A DNA stretch of 64,000 nucleotides from Bursaphelenchus xylophilus (GCA_904066235.2 CAJFCV020000004.1:9734001-9798000), one strand, 5' to 3'. Shown: positions 54,775 to 63,975, numbered from the stretch's first letter. The notes: generated by a model not told the origin, from the letters alone. Made by a program: numbers and translations.

Positions 54775-55112
54775 AATGGTGCAGGACCGCACCGAACCCC
54801 GGGCTGGGTCCCGCCGCGAAACCTAACGCACCGTTGGAAAGTGAGAAGAAGAGGATCCGGAGAGCCGAGTGGCAGGCGGTTGGATTCGAACGATAGGACA
54901 GATCGGGAGACGGTTGGCAAGGATAAGCTCCGCCAGTCTACACTTTGGTTTTGCATTTACGTGATTGTATCGACCCTTCCTCTGGATAAACGGGTTTATA
55001 TTTATTATTGGTGTTGTTTTATTCCTTTGGATAGTTCCGCTGGGATATTTGGGAATTTGGTGTGGCTTTCGGGGACTCCGTGAACTTCTATCAGGAGGGC
55101 CTTTGAACCACT
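54775..55112 (+). repeat. 5' LTR
   Basis: Begins AATGGTGCAGGACCGCACC and ends GGGCCTTTGAACCACT. Followed at once by the primer-binding site. Confidence 0.88.
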
Positions 55113-56022
55113 TGGCGACCACGCGGCGACCACGCTGCGGGAGACGTAGGCCGATAGCGATTGGATTTTTAGGTAAGTTTTTGTTGGTTTTTGTTTGGCT
55201 TTTTAGGCTTGAAGAGATAGAGAATCTTTTTTGATTCTCTTGAGGGTAAAGCAAGAGTTACCCGAAATCTCGACTCGCGATTTATTCGTGAGGATATCTC
55301 GGAGGGATCCTAAGTGCTCCCGAAGAGATCAGAGTGTGACCGAACGTAAGAGAAGGGCACTCTGAGTCGAATTTCACCTCCGGAAGAGCGGTGAAATCGA
55401 CGCTGGGACTCGTTCTTGAGAAACCCGGCCTTGTGTTACCTAAATAATAGTAGGTCAACACAAGCAATTCTGTCTCGAAATAAGATAAGAGCAGAATTGA
55501 GAGACAGCTTCCGTCTGAATAAATACCGGAACCTGTTTTGGCAAGAGTAACATTGAACTCCTTAGCCAAGTTGTCGTCTGGGTAACGACTGGACCTGTCC
55601 GTAGCAAGTATAATATCGGACCTTTTGTCAAACTTGAATCCATCAACAGATTCAAGTTAGAAGAGCTGTATTGAGACCTTTTGAGCAACGAGAAACGAAT
55701 TTTTCTCGAAAATAATTTGCGAAATTGCGAGAATTTTGTGATTTGATATTGTTTTAGGTATCAAATCGGAATTGTTTGAGAAAGTTTTTGAAAATTGTAT
55801 TTGCTTTGAAACTTTGTGTTGTCTTGTCAAGAGTTTCGTGTAGTACGTGTTCGTATATAATTTGCGTGATTGCATTCGTGATTTCCGCGAATCCATTGAT
55901 CTAATTCTACTCTTTGCAGAATCGGAGACTCGAGTTGCCAAGAATCACAACTCCGGACCAGAACCTTGACAAGTGGACTTGAAGTGAGTGTTTTGAATTA
56001 GTGCCTTGTCATTTAGAAAAGA

Positions 56023-57003
56023 ATGGAACACGGGGATAGCAAAGGGGGTGGAAATGAGGTCATGGAAGACATATTAAAATTCATGAAAGAGCAGAAGGAA
56101 AAATCGGATAGGACCTTGATTGAGGTACAAAAACAGGCTGAGGAAGATAGAAAGAAAATAGAAGAGTTAACCAAATCCGTTCACACTTTATTAGCTCAAA
56201 GCGAGACAAAGCAGCCGCAGAGCGAAAGCATTTCTTTTGCGCCGCGCCTAGAGAGTCCGCCGGCTAGAAGCGGGGGATCAGTTGCCGATCTTATTTTTAT
56301 AGAAATGCGACTCCCCACGTTGACGGGGAAAGAGAAACAAAGCGAAGTAGTCAGTTTCTTCTACAAATTTCGCGCGGGGACTGTAAATCACACCACGCAA
56401 GAAAGGAGGGATCTCCTTGAAGCCAAGGTAGCGGGAAAAGCAGCTCGGTTGTGGGAACACACGAGCATGGCTTCGGAAAGTAGCGACTTTGATCAAAACT
56501 TAGCTGAATTTGAGAATGAGCTGAAAAGTAGAGCAGCGGATCACAGGGATTGGACTTCGATTTATCTCAAACCTTTCATCCGAGGGAACAATATGTCTAT
56601 TCGGGAATATGCTGATCAGATAAGCGACATCACTATCAGAGCATTTGCTGGCGCACCTAAACATATACTCGAAAAACACATGATCTCGAAATTTATGGCT
56701 GGATTAAATCATAGAGAAGCTAGCATCGCACTTGCCGCGGAATTGCATAAAAACCTCCCCTTCGAAGAGATGGTTAAGATTGCCACCAATGTGTATGAAT
56801 ACAACAAAGGAAACTGGTATCAACCCCAGCAAAATCCATCATTTGAAGCTGAGAATTTCTTAAACAGTCATGCTCCAGCGCATCTAAGTGCCTTTTGGGA
56901 CGGTCCGTCTCAAAATAATCGATCAATTCCTCAACCAACGGTTGATAACGTAGGTCCAATTGCAAATCAGCATCAGGATTTTCACCTACCCGGCCTGCAA
57001 TAA
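56023..57003 (+). CDS. retrotransposon Gag (capsid region)
   Basis: Structural protein of the element, 326 codons to a TAA. Residues 15-70 form an acidic/basic coiled coil (FMKEQKEKSDRTLIEVQKQA). Residues 110-270 match the general retrotransposon-Gag pattern (FFYKFRAGT, AAGKAARLWEH-like helix, YLKPFIRGNN, FMAGLNHREASIALAAEL). The frame stops before the zinc knuckle, which lies in the -1 frame at 57,060 onward. The ATG at 56,023 is the first in a good context after the leader. Old or new frameshift versus programmed slippage cannot be decided; no canonical slippery heptamer is obvious in the overlap 56,949-57,003. Confidence 0.85.
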   Translation: MEHGDSKGGGNEVMEDILKFMKEQKEKSDRTLIEVQKQAEEDRKKIEELTKSVHTLLAQSETKQPQSESISFAPRLESPPARSGGSVADLIFIEMRLPTLTGKEKQSEVVSFFYKFRAGTVNHTTQERRDLLEAKVAGKAARLWEHTSMASESSDFDQNLAEFENELKSRAADHRDWTSIYLKPFIRGNNMSIREYADQISDITIRAFAGAPKHILEKHMISKFMAGLNHREASIALAAELHKNLPFEEMVKIATNVYEYNKGNWYQPQQNPSFEAENFLNSHAPAHLSAFWDGPSQNNRSIPQPTVDNVGPIANQHQDFHLPGLQ

Positions 57004-57005
57004 AT

Positions 57006-58091
57006 TCGCGCAAGCCAGAGTCGGGTGAATCCGTCAGCAGTTTTAAAGCGCGATTATTTTGTCAGTATTGCAATGGAGGAGAACATTTAGAGAAGGATTG
57101 TCACAAACGGAAGGATTATTTGAAACAGCTCAGAGAGAAGGCATTAGCAGCTCGGGTAAATTATAAAGCGAATAGAGGATCTTCAATCGTTCCGCAAATC
57201 ATCTCAGTTGGTCCAGTGGAGCAAGAACCACATGAGAATTCTGAAGTTAAAATTACGGCAAGCTGCACGATAAACAAAATTGAGAGTCTGAGAGAAAAAC
57301 CCGAACTGAAATCACGTCAGGAACCTTTTACATGCTCAAATCTTGAGGAATCGAGTACACGTAACGATGAACTCGAATCCGGAGATCTCGAGACATTATT
57401 CGCTGAGCCCGAGATTTCACGTCTACCCTCAAAAGTCCACCAACAGACAGACTACACATTGGAGTTGTCAAAATCCGCGTTCATGAGTTGGAAACACGAG
57501 AAGAAGAGAATAATTCCGAGTTTTAAAGAGATCCTGGACAATTCCGTCTACGAAAAATGGTTTAGTACTACTGCCCTTGAGATCAAAGACCCGAAAGTCA
57601 ATGTTGACATCCCGAAGGAAGATACTTTCGAGAGTTTTGAGAAGAGAAATAAACTTTTCGCAAAAATTTTGCCAAGAGTCAATCAAAATATTCAAATTCC
57701 TGGTAATTGCCTAGATGATAATATGTTTATGAAGTCATTTCTTCCTGCTAAGGGCTGCAAATTTAAGTTCTTGGAGGAAAATCACAGTTTCAATGGTGAT
57801 TTCGACAAGAACAACTCGATAGAATGGTCGTATTCCTCGCGAATTGAAGGAAAGGGAACCAAATTTAAATGTTCGGAGATTTACGTCATCCGTGCGGCTA
57901 ACTTGACCGTAAATTGCTATTTTAGTATGGAAATACCGTATTTTGTTGTAGTATCTTGTATAATTTTAAAGGTATTTCAATTTTTGATTCGTAAATTCAC
58001 TATTTACTTATTTTGTTCCGGAAAAACATCAACTCGTACCCTATTTCAGGATCCCATAAAATATCCTGAAAACCCGGAACTTACGTTTTGA
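57006..58091 (+). CDS. second frame of the retrotransposon: Gag zinc knuckle plus unidentified C-terminal part
   Basis: Open without ATG from 56,949; the useful part begins around 57,006. One CCHC zinc knuckle starts at 57,060 (CQYCNGGEHLEKDC, C-x2-C-x4-H-x4-C), the normal end of Gag. The following 300 residues are Glu/Lys/Ser-rich with no protease, reverse transcriptase or integrase motif. Near the end is a hydrophobic segment (IPYFVVVSCIILKVFQFLI) that might span a membrane. A plausible in-frame intron (AAAG|GTATTT to TATTTCAG, about 57,972-58,050) covers part of it. Confidence 0.65.
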   Translation, partial: SRKPESGESVSSFKARLFCQYCNGGEHLEKDCHKRKDYLKQLREKALAARVNYKANRGSSIVPQIISVGPVEQEPHENSEVKITASCTINKIESLREKPELKSRQEPFTCSNLEESSTRNDELESGDLETLFAEPEISRLPSKVHQQTDYTLELSKSAFMSWKHEKKRIIPSFKEILDNSVYEKWFSTTALEIKDPKVNVDIPKEDTFESFEKRNKLFAKILPRVNQNIQIPGNCLDDNMFMKSFLPAKGCKFKFLEENHSFNGDFDKNNSIEWSYSSRIEGKGTKFKCSEIYVIRAANLTVNCYFSMEIPYFVVVSCIILKVFQFLIRKFTIYLFCSGKTSTRTLFQDPIKYPENPELTF

Positions 58092-58319
58092 AGTCGAGGA
58101 CGACTTCAGATGTTTAGGGGGGAGCTTGGGGGTTATTTAGGATATTTTAGGGATTTTTAGGGACTTTTATTCACTTGTAATCACTTTTAATTTCAGACTT
58201 CGACTACATTCACCAATACCAAACCAGATCGGACAAGTCCCAGGAGAAACCAATCAACTTCCCCAACGGCGCATCGACTTCAATGACATCGGGGACGATG
58301 CCAACTTGGTTAGGGGGCG

Positions 58320-58657
58320 AATGGTGCAGGACCGCACCGAACCCCGGGCTGGGTCCCGCCGCGAAACCTAACGCACCGTTGGAAAGTGAGAAGAAGAGGA
58401 TCCGGAGAGCCGAGTGGCAGGCGGTTGGATTCGAACGATAGGACAGATCGGGAGACGGTTGGCAAGGATAAGCTCCGCCAGTCTACACTTTGGTTTTGCA
58501 TTTACGTGATTGTATCGACCCTTCCTCTGGATAAACGGGTTTATATTTATTATTGGTGTTGTTTTATTCCTTTGGATAGTTCCGCTGGGATATTTGGGAA
58601 TTTGGTGTGGCTTTCGGGGACTCCGTGAACTTCTATCAGGAGGGCCTTTGAACCACT
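58320..58657 (+). repeat. 3' LTR
   Basis: No difference from the 5' LTR found by eye over 338 bp, implying a very recent insertion or gene conversion. Confidence 0.88.
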
Positions 58658-58661
58658 GATC

Positions 58662-59200
58662 TCCTTTGATGTGGTCTCCTGTGACCGTTCCTTTCGTAGC
58701 GTCGCGGTGGTGTCCACGCACGGCAACCCAGGGAGTCTCCCGCCTCGTTTCGGCACTTCGCCCACCTAGTATCGGTTGAATTCAAACGAAATGTCAAAAA
58801 TGAATTTTTCGTGTGGTTTTCCGACCGAAGAATATTTTTCTCGGAATTATTTTATTTCTTTTGTGAATTTTGACACTTCGTTTGAACGAAATTCAAAAGT
58901 GGGCGGGAGACATTTTTGTTCTATTTTGGGTTGCCGTGCCACGTGCTTTCCGCGAGGCTTCCATTTTCGACTATTACATTTTGTTCCCTTTAATCTCTTC
59001 TACATCATTTTCCTTTCTTCCGTCCGTCTGCTTCTCCAAGTTTCAACAAGCAAGAAACAGCAATTTTTTTGGTCCGTGCAGTTCTGTTCCGCTAACAAAG
59101 CCCTTTGACTGTGTCAGCGGAGTGTCAGAGGAGTTGGCCAAACACGATTGCTACAAACGACGTGTGTGTAAACCGTTTAAGGGTTCAGCTATTATTAGAC
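58662..59200. other. intergenic with a small inverted repeat
   Basis: At 58,767-58,800 and 58,863-58,899, GAATTCAAACGAA/TGTCAAAA faces GAATTTTGACA/TTCGTTTGAA. Plus-strand frames at 58,776-59,253 are long but unrecognised. Confidence 0.45.
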
Positions 59201-59419
59201 AACCGTGTTTGTTGGTTTTCATAGACCGTGTGAGCTTCACGCGGTTTGCATAGCCGGCGGCGCTCAAAAAATGCATTACGCGGCATTCAGTAAGTCGGAT
59301 ACGAAGCAACCCAAGTGATCTGCAATTACAGTGAGGACAATACGTAATACTGAAACAACGCGCTCGCAGAAAATGGATATAACAAAGAAATAACACGGGA
59401 ATTGACAAGTCTATAGTTA

Positions 59420-59573
59420 TCAGTCTGTCGGAAAAATAACGGCGGATCGTCGCAGAAAAATGCCTCGCCTCGCCTCTATCGCGCGACAAATCTTCAGCTT
59501 CGGCAGCCGTCGCAAAGCGATGACGGGCGATTCCGAGGCCCGATGATCCGCCGTTATTTTTCCGACAGACTGA
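59420..59573. mobile_element. 154-bp MITE, TA-flanked
   Basis: Ends TCAGTCTGTCGGAAAAATAA and TTATTTTTCCGACAGACTGA, TA at 59,418-59,419 and 59,574-59,575. Related ends near 29,031/29,397 and 36,820-36,842. Confidence 0.85.
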
Positions 59574-59575
59574 TA

Positions 59576-59768
59576 CTAGTCGCGGAAAAAGGCCTGGGAA
59601 TTTCTCGCGGCCGTCGCGCTCCGAAAAGTTGATTTTTCGCTGCGAAACGCGGGAATCGCGCGCGACAATAAGGCAAAATCAACAAAATTGCACTGTGCAA
59701 ATGCACTTTTCGGGTTCATGCACAGTGCAGAGTCGCCGAAAATTCCCAGGACTTTTTTCCGCGACTAG
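59576..59768. mobile_element. 193-bp MITE, TA-flanked, abutting the previous one
   Basis: Ends CTAGTCGCGGAAAAAGGCCT and the inverse GACTTTTTTCCGCGACTAG, with GGGAATTT and AAATTCCC just inside. It shares the TA at 59,574-59,575 with its neighbour and has TA at 59,769-59,770. Confidence 0.85.
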
Positions 59769-60112
59769 TACCCCATAAACCAGGCATGAGAGAAACACAA
59801 GCGACAGCGGATAATATTCTATAACCCCTTCTCTGCAATCCACGGAAATTTGGTAGAATCATTGTGTTGCGGTGGTAAAATTGGTTCTTACGGCAGCTGA
59901 AATTGTCTAGGCAGGTTTCGTTACATAGGGGTTTGGGGCGCTTCGGTAGTTCAGCCCCCCACGAAAGGTAGTTCAGCCCCCCACTGTTTTGCCCATTTCA
60001 CACCCCCATAATGAAAAAATTAGAATAATAAAAAAAGTGCAAATGAGATTAAAATCTTAATTCTGAAACGATTCATTCATTCTTCTTGTTCTTCCCCTTG
60101 GAACCGGTCGGC

Positions 60113-60283
60113 ATGTCACAAATCTCTACTTTGGAACAGATCACCAACCTCGTCTCTTCTGATGGTCTCATTGGTGCTCTGCAGGCTCTTGGTTGTCTGC
60201 CCAAAGACCCTTGTTGCGAGAAATGTGGGCACATTATGGTATTACGTACTCGGGGCCGTTCTATGGATAAATACGAGGTATAG
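60113..60283 (+). pseudogene. first exon of an ISXO2/Merlin transposase, rest deleted
   Basis: From ATG 60,113. A helical N-terminal segment (LEQITNLVSSDGLIGALQAL) is followed by the first half of a zinc ribbon (CCEKCGHIMVLRTRGRSMDK), as in IS1595/ISXO2-like transposases. TACGAG|GTATAG at about 60,278 looks like a splice donor; read through, the frame stops at once. The second Cys pair and the DDE domain are absent, so the protein cannot be active. Confidence 0.7.
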
Positions 60284-60356
60284 TGTGCATATGTACTTCT
60301 TCAGTTATAGTTTCGGTGCCGCAAAGAGGGAATTAGAATGTTTAGTAGTAGAACGT

Positions 60357-60443
60357 TTAGATCAAGCCCCCTACGTTTTAGATCAAGCCCCCTACGTTTT
60401 AGATGAAGCCCCCTACGTTTTAGATCAAGCCCCCTACGTTTTA
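60357..60443 (+). repeat. 21-bp tandem repeat inside the Merlin element
   Basis: Four copies of TAGATCAAGCCCCCTACGTT(T), one with GATGAAG. An inverted single unit (AAAACGTAGGGGGTTGGA) lies just outside the element at about 60,568. Confidence 0.8.
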
Positions 60444-60586
60444 CAAATTAGAATAATTCTTGGGAATAAATTTTGGGGGTACGGAATGGACGTGGGGGGC
60501 TGTACTGGGGCATGGGGGGCTGAACTGGACTGGGGGGCTGTACTACCTTAGCCCCGGGGTTTGGTCTAAAACGTAGGGGGTTGGAT

Positions 60587-60780
60587 GTAAAGGTGGTCAT
60601 ATAAGAATTCACATTGTTTTCCCAAATCGCGATTTTCGGTGCACCAAAAAGTCGACGCCCAAATCGAAAAATTGGCGTCAACTTAAGACCCCGATTTTTA
60701 ACTCGGCACCCAATCCCAAAATTTTTAAAGTGTGCACCAAATTCCGGAATTCGGTGCAGACTTAGCTTTTTGGGGGAACA
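60587..60780. repeat. family C half copy
   Basis: AAAGGTGGTCATATAAG then AAAAAGTCGACGCCCAAATC, matching the left arm of 29,920-30,240; the right arm is diverged. Confidence 0.65.
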
Positions 60781-60815
60781 GTTGACCCATTTTATATTCC
60801 TGCTCCACAGGGAAC

Positions 60816-61535
60816 TAGACATGGCTGGGGGGCCGGGCCGGGCCGAAAATCGCGGCCCGGCCCGGGGGCCGGAAGAGGTCGGCCCGGCCCCGGCCCCCTT
60901 CAAATTTTGGGGGCCGAACTGTAAATATAAATACTGCATTCGTTGCGAGATATAACACATTTTTTTGGGGCTTTGGTAGTTCAGCTCCCCGCGAAAGGTA
61001 GTTCAAACCCCCACTGTTTTGCCCATTTCACACCCACCGTAATTAAAAAATTAGAATTATACAAAAAATGCAAATTAGAGTAAAATGACCCCAGGCATTT
61101 TAGTTCAAAGCCCCAGTTACCGTCCAAATTCGTATTTGTGGTTCAGGCAACGATGATCGTAGCCGAGAGAACCCAATACCGAGTAGGCGCTTCAGATTGG
61201 ATGAGGGGGGTTTATACTGGGTCCAAGGGGGCTGAACTGGGCTATCGAGTTGTACTACCTTAGCCCCCATTTTTTTGTTATAACAAGCGACAATAAATTT
61301 TTGAAACAAAAAATTACCAACCATTGCCTAAAGTACTTCAAAAACCCAATCGGTTCTTGGCTCTGCGTTTTATTTTTATTGGCAACCCTAATTTTCGCTT
61401 TGATACTGAGAATTTTAGTCATTGGGGGCCGACCGGGGGCCCCCGGTCGGCCCGGCCCGGGGGCCGGAAGAGGTCGGTCCGGCCCCGGGGCCTTTAAAAC
61501 TCGTTCGGCCCGGCCCGGCCCACTAGCCATGTCTA
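60816..61535. mobile_element. GC-rich hAT-like element with TAGACATGGCT ends, copy 2, split by a Merlin element
   Basis: TAGACATGGCT (60,816-60,826) and AGCCATGTCTA (61,525-61,535). Perfect 8-bp target duplication CAGGGAAC at 60,808-60,815 and 61,536-61,543. GGGCCGGGCC arrays adjoin both ends. Without the Merlin insertion it is about 410 bp. Confidence 0.85.
60967..61268. mobile_element. 302-bp non-autonomous Merlin-type element
   Basis: Ends GGGGCTTTGGTAGTTCAGC and GTTGTACTACCTTAGCCCCC. Target duplication ATTTTTTT at 60,959-60,966 and 61,269-61,276. Shares the subterminal block CACTGTTTTGCCCATTTCAC with the 59,936 element. Confidence 0.8.
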
Positions 61536-62094
61536 CAGGGAACTCGGATTTACTTATAAAAACTTTTATTTACTTATAGGTAAAAATATTTCCCAAAAAT
61601 TCACTTATAAGTTAAAAAAAGGCGGAGCCTATTTTGATTTACTTATAAGAAATTTTATTTACTTATAAGAACTTTTATTTACCTATAATTACCAATAAGG
61701 ACTCCGAAAAGAAAACAGTTGAGCGCCAAAGACGCTTTTGGCTTTTTGAACGCATGGACCAGACTTAGAAATTCTAAGTTTTTCGGAGCAGTACTGGTCA
61801 ATGAAGGTGCATAAGGGTATTTATACCTTGGATGGAACAAGGTAAGGTACTTTTAGTGAGTTTTTTCTTTCAGAACTGTAAAAAGTGGACAGATGAAAAA
61901 TCCTGAACATAAGAAACTCTCGAATTGAAAGCACGTCAACATGGAAGAGCAGGCAGCCTCGGAAGATCTAGGAACAAGCATGATCAACCAAGAATTTAGA
62001 TGAAGAACCCTTTCATCAAGTTTGGTAGGTTTTTTAAACTGCTTCCACATTTCAGAAGGCTAGAAACTTTTTAGGAGAAGGTTTTGTTATGTTG

Positions 62095-62179
62095 TACTAG
62101 GTCCAGGTGAACCGCTAGTTTTCAGATAATCACGAAACTTGTCACGGAGGAGGTAAATCGACAACGTGAACACGATGCC
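62095..62179 (-). CDS. possible exon of unknown function
   Basis: On the minus strand after an acceptor (ATTTTTCCAG) the frame reads IVFTLSIYLLRDKFRDYLK, a membrane-like segment followed by a basic helix, before running into a short inverted repeat. No family recognised. Confidence 0.2.
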
Positions 62180-62323
62180 TGGAAAAATGGCTCCCGTATG
62201 CTTCAGGTATGTTGATAATATTCGCCTGGACCTAGTACAACATGACAAACTTGATGTCTTGAAATCTGTCATTGCCAAATTTCTGATCCTCAAACTAATT
62301 TTTGGGATGGAAACGCACAAAAA

Positions 62324-62533
62324 ATGAGTTCAAGGGCAGCTCGTAATAAACTATCTCCGAAAATTTTATTTTCTTTTTCTTTATCTTTGACTATTTTCAG
62401 TGCATCTAGCCGCAGGAGTACCCATAGAAAATCCGCACAGAAGCAATCCTTGCCTCGTCAGGGCACAGAAGATGCGCTAACCACATGTGTAACCGGTAAA
62501 ATATCAGAGTCAGGTTGTTTTTTCTTTGTTTGA
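62324..62533 (+). CDS. possible small gene or terminal exon of unknown function
   Basis: ATG frame of 69 codons whose TGA overlaps AATAAA (62,533-62,538). A good acceptor (TTGACTATTTTCAG) at about 62,400 suggests only 62,401-62,533 is exon. Product is Ser/Arg-rich and unrecognised. Confidence 0.25.
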   Translation: MSSRAARNKLSPKILFSFSLSLTIFSASSRRSTHRKSAQKQSLPRQGTEDALTTCVTGKISESGCFFFV

Positions 62534-62690
62534 ATAAATTTTTATCTATCCTACACTGTGCATAATTTTCTGTTACCTATAAGTATTTATAATTACCTAT
62601 AAGTGAATTTCCCGGGCGCCGAAAATAAAAATTACCTATAAGTGATTTGAAAATCACTTATAAGAACTTTTATTTACTTATAAAAACTTG

Positions 62691-63198
62691 AAGTTTTTTT
62701 TGCTTTTCGCCAATCTTCAAGATATATTTTATGAATGAAGACAAGATGGAATTAGTCCAAAAAGGGAATTTTTACCAAGAACAGGCTGCCCCGTTCGATT
62801 TGATGCCTAGATTTCCCGTTTTCTGCTCGGATAATTAAAGCGGGAGATAAAAGATTTTCTGAAAAATTTTTGAAATTTTTCTGTTTTTACTTTTTTTTTA
62901 AAAAAAAAGTAAATTTTGAAAAATTTCCGGAAATTTTCGATTTCGGAGAGTCAAAAAACATTCTTACTCCGAACGACAAATTTTTGGAAAGTTGGATCAA
63001 AAATGGCTCGCCAAAAGGTCGATCCGCAAAGTTGAAACAAAAATGGCTCGCCCATTTTGGCTGGTGAGTAGGATGCCGTTTTTACTCACCTGCACGCCAA
63101 TTTATTTTCTTCAAAACTATTTTTGCGAGCTGCGCCCGGGAATTCCAGATGTGTCAAATTTCTCTCTCCCGGAAGAAACGTTTTGATTTTTTTTGAAG
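62691..63198. other. intergenic, no gene recognised
   Basis: AT-rich with T and A runs near 62,885-62,910. No exon supported. Confidence 0.45.
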
Positions 63199-63975
63199 TT
63201 GTGAATCTATTTTCTCCACGAAGATGGGCTGAAAAGTGATCAAGTAAGTTAGCATTAGCAAGAGGAGATGTACTTTTTTCATTTGACACCAAAAATTTTC
63301 CTTTTATTTCAGAGAAAGGTACAAATTTTTTCCAATTCGTAAAGCTTCATGACCATGGATAATGTAAGTGCGCTTATCGCGTTTTTCGTTCCGTTATTGG
63401 AGTTAACAGTTCTAGGCTGGCGAGTTCTAGAGGACACCTCACTTTAGTTTTGTTATATACTCTATCTATCAAACGCCACCAATTTCGATTTCTAGGTGTC
63501 ATGTACAATATCGAAATCCGCTCAGATCTGCCGGATTTTTGCCACGAATGCGTTCTAAACTGAGGTAATAACGTAATAAGGCTCAAATAACGTTGTTACA
63601 ATAACTTGAAGATAGTTTGCATAGGTTTTACTTTAGTATAACATACTTTTGGAAAGTTAGTATAGTATTTGAAACTTTTACGTCGTTATTCCTCAAAATT
63701 TATGGGGTTTCATACATGGAGAATATACATGAGAGTGGGGTCTCCTCTAAACGTTTCCCGACTTAGAATCTTGACGTCGTAGCAAAAAAGGAGATAATCT
63801 CACTTACATTATCCATGGTCATGAAGCTTTACGAATTGGAAAAATTTTGTACCTTTCTCTGAAATAAAATGGAAACTTTTGATGTCAAATGAAAAACGTA
63901 CATCTCCTCTTGCCAATGCTAACTTACTTGACCACTTTCCAGCCCATCTTCGTGGAGAACATAGCTTCACAACGT
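63199..63975. repeat. inverted duplication of a gene-like 5' segment
   Basis: 63,199-63,371 and 63,803-63,975 are inverted copies about 90% alike. Each contains an intron-like unit: CAAGTAAGTTAGC donor, TTTTATTTCAG acceptor, a 47-base exon ending ATGACCATGGATAAT, then a GTAAGTG donor. The right copy (minus strand) also has an upstream ATGGGCTGGAAAGTGGTCAA that the left copy breaks with TGG to TGA. The 430 bp between are not recognised. Confidence 0.6.

Larger units (their letters stand above)
54771..58661 (+). mobile_element. LTR retrotransposon, gag-bearing, without pol
   Basis: Two LTRs of 338 bp (54,775-55,112 and 58,320-58,657), identical as far as I can compare base by base. Flanked by GATC at 54,771-54,774 and 58,658-58,661. 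LTR ends are AATGGT and ACCACT, not the usual TG and CA. TGGCGACCACGCGG directly after the left LTR is a tRNA primer-binding site; AGGGGGCG before the right LTR is the polypurine tract. Inside are a 900-base leader, a gag frame and a second frame. No reverse transcriptase, RNase H or integrase motif is present. This is a gypsy-like layout that must depend on an autonomous relative. Confidence 0.88.
59201..59907. repeat. dispersed repeat D, copy interrupted by two MITEs
   Basis: Same sequence as 50,053-50,353, with two nested-target MITEs between CTATAGTTA and CCCCATAAACC. About 55 additional bases lie near 59,815-59,870. Confidence 0.75.
59936..60555 (+). mobile_element. Merlin-type element carrying the first transposase exon
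   Basis: 620 bp with an 8-bp target duplication GGGGTTTG (59,928-59,935 and 60,556-60,563). Left end GGGCGCTTCGGTAGTTCAGC, right end CTGTACTACCTTAGCCCC. Subterminal copies of GTAGTTCAGCCCCCCAC (two left) and GGGGGGCTG(A/T)ACTGG (right). An 8-bp duplication and ISXO2-like coding identify the Merlin superfamily. Confidence 0.8.
61546..62690. repeat. region bounded by arrays of TTTACTTATAAG
   Basis: 61,546-61,705 and 62,565-62,690 consist of ACTTATAAGAACTTTTATTT-type units in both orientations (six or more copies each side). Partly inverted blocks (AAAAATTCACTTATAAG and CCTATAAGTGAATTTCCC) suggest one fold-back of about 1.15 kb. Between them, TGTTGTACTAGGTCCAGG (62,090) is inverted at 62,226. 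Confidence 0.55.

Noticed and set aside
54885..54905. GATTCGAAC in the LTR as a possible tRNA gene on the minus strand
   Set aside because: No matching A box or acceptor stem; part of the LTR.
57120..58091. Second retrotransposon frame as a pol or env gene
   Set aside because: No protease, reverse transcriptase or integrase motif. One hydrophobic segment alone does not support an envelope protein.
60162..60551. 129-codon frame with repeated LDQAPYV peptides
   Set aside because: Produced by the 21-bp tandem repeat inside the Merlin element, in a different frame from the transposase exon.
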